Below, in pieces: positions 63,308 to 64,000 of a DNA stretch of 64,000 nt. Position numbers and translations under genes: made by a program. This stretch comes from Hybos culiciformis. Lineage: Eukaryota; Arthropoda; Insecta; Diptera; Hybotidae. Location of the stretch: positions 123,613,812 to 123,677,811 of the forward strand of contig OZ023273.1 in assembly GCA_964007475.1 (NCBI GenBank), given 5' to 3'. Every line of letters starts with the position of its first letter. Within the stretch, counting starts at the first letter, position 1. The notes under the pieces are model-generated. The model worked only from the letters and a program-made list of their open reading frames with translations. It made no database searches and was not told where the DNA came from.

Positions 63308-63809
63308 AGATATACTAGGGTTTCCAAAACGGATATATCTGTATCCGGTATCCGCGGTTATTTATACTCTTAACCGTATCCGATATCCGTTAAAAATATC
63401 ACGGTTAGTTTTCAAATTAAATCTGTTGAATTTTCCGAGAAAAGTAGGCTAGTAATTATAATTTTAAGTTTTTAAATTAAATTTGTTGAATTTTCCAAGC
63501 AAAGTAGGGCCTATAGCGAAGCCGACTTCAACAGACTCAGAGAACTTTTTCGGTTTCAGGAAATTTTTTTACCAAAATTAGTTCTCGTCTTTCTTGTGCA
63601 TCACTTAATGCATTAGTGTTCCTGAAATACTATTATTTAAATGAAAAAAATCAAAAAGTGTAATAATATATTTCAAATTTTATTTATAAAAATTAAATAG
63701 TATTCATAATTAGATTCAATATCCGGTATCCGCCGGATAATTCTAGAATTACTATCCTAACTAACCGAGGTTACAGAAAATCCGGATTTTTGGAAACCCT
63801 AAGATATAC
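63308..63809. mobile_element. 486-bp non-autonomous hAT-like element with 8-bp duplication
   Basis: The element spans 63316-63801 and is flanked by identical agatatac (63308-63315 and 63802-63809). The ends are perfect inverted repeats TAGGGTTTCCAAAA, followed by related subterminal sequence. Copies of TATCCGGTATCCG-like motifs in both orientations crowd both ends: 63341-63355 and 63376-63390 on the left, and 63718-63737 and 63779-63786 on the right. They are likely transposase-binding repeats. Internally, a stretch of about 40 bp (AAATTAAATCTGTTGAATTT and onward) is repeated at about 63414 and 63474. Eight-bp duplications fit the hAT superfamily. No transposase is encoded. Confidence 0.9.
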
Positions 63810-63949
63810 CTTTTTCTAGTTGTGAAGTTCAAGTCGAGTCTGTAAATAGTTTGGAATTTGTCGAAATACGTAAATGTACATTATAGAATGTTATACCTAA
63901 TTTGATTGAATTGACTAGTTTATTTTCAACCACAAGTCCGTTCTAATTT

Positions 63950-63966
63950 TATTACTATTATTATTA

Positions 63967-64000
<34 letters not shown>
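63950..64000. repeat. ATT microsatellite at the window end
   Basis: ATT/TTA repeats with two interruptions (ACT and ATC near 63955 and 63968) that continue to the last base, so the array probably extends beyond the window. Confidence 0.95.

Overview
This is a very AT-rich stretch of eukaryotic nuclear DNA, roughly four-fifths A+T by eye. It is full of homopolymer A/T runs, TA and ATT microsatellites and small non-autonomous DNA transposons. The mobile elements are a mariner-type MITE with a TA duplication, two hAT-type elements with perfect 8-bp duplications, and a CACTG-ended element with a TTA duplication. Together they suggest an animal, most likely an insect. The sequence alone does not identify the species. 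I found no rRNA, convincing tRNA, CRISPR array or complete recognisable protein-coding gene. The window reads as an intergenic or intronic gene desert whose few non-AT-rich patches are mostly transposon or tandem-repeat DNA.

Layout. 1-6 kb is featureless AT-rich DNA. A foldback element built from a 15-bp repeat lies at 6035-6410, and a mariner MITE at 7416-7850. The next 7 kb is AT-rich, with a small higher-complexity islet at 11.8-12.1 kb. An element with CACTGGCCTACA ends (14653-15120) carries a truncated relic of a transposon protein gene (14860-15012). The next 11 kb is AT-rich. A 32-bp tandem repeat (26041-26150) and a 111-bp hairpin (26331-26441) lie close together. 26.5-30 kb is unusually dense in homopolymers. 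At 30.0-30.5 kb both strands are open, including a 152-codon frame on the minus strand and two plus-strand frames that meet at an A10 tract. Several short perfect palindromes occur at 34-39 kb, and a 600-bp hAT element sits at 41042-41641.

The most striking locus is 44.7-46.1 kb. Four copies of a 108-bp tandem repeat lead into a GC-rich 12-bp minisatellite of about 690 bp. Part of another 108-bp unit follows, and then a 91-bp-armed inverted repeat. Each minisatellite unit contains CGGAAGTG, the core recognised by ETS-family transcription factors. 46-63 kb is AT-rich, with a short array at 54.4 kb related to the foldback unit. A second hAT element (63316-63801) and an ATT microsatellite close the window.

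No pathway or operon can be reconstructed. The annotation is therefore mainly of mobile and repetitive DNA, with a few short open frames listed at low confidence because they differ from the AT background.
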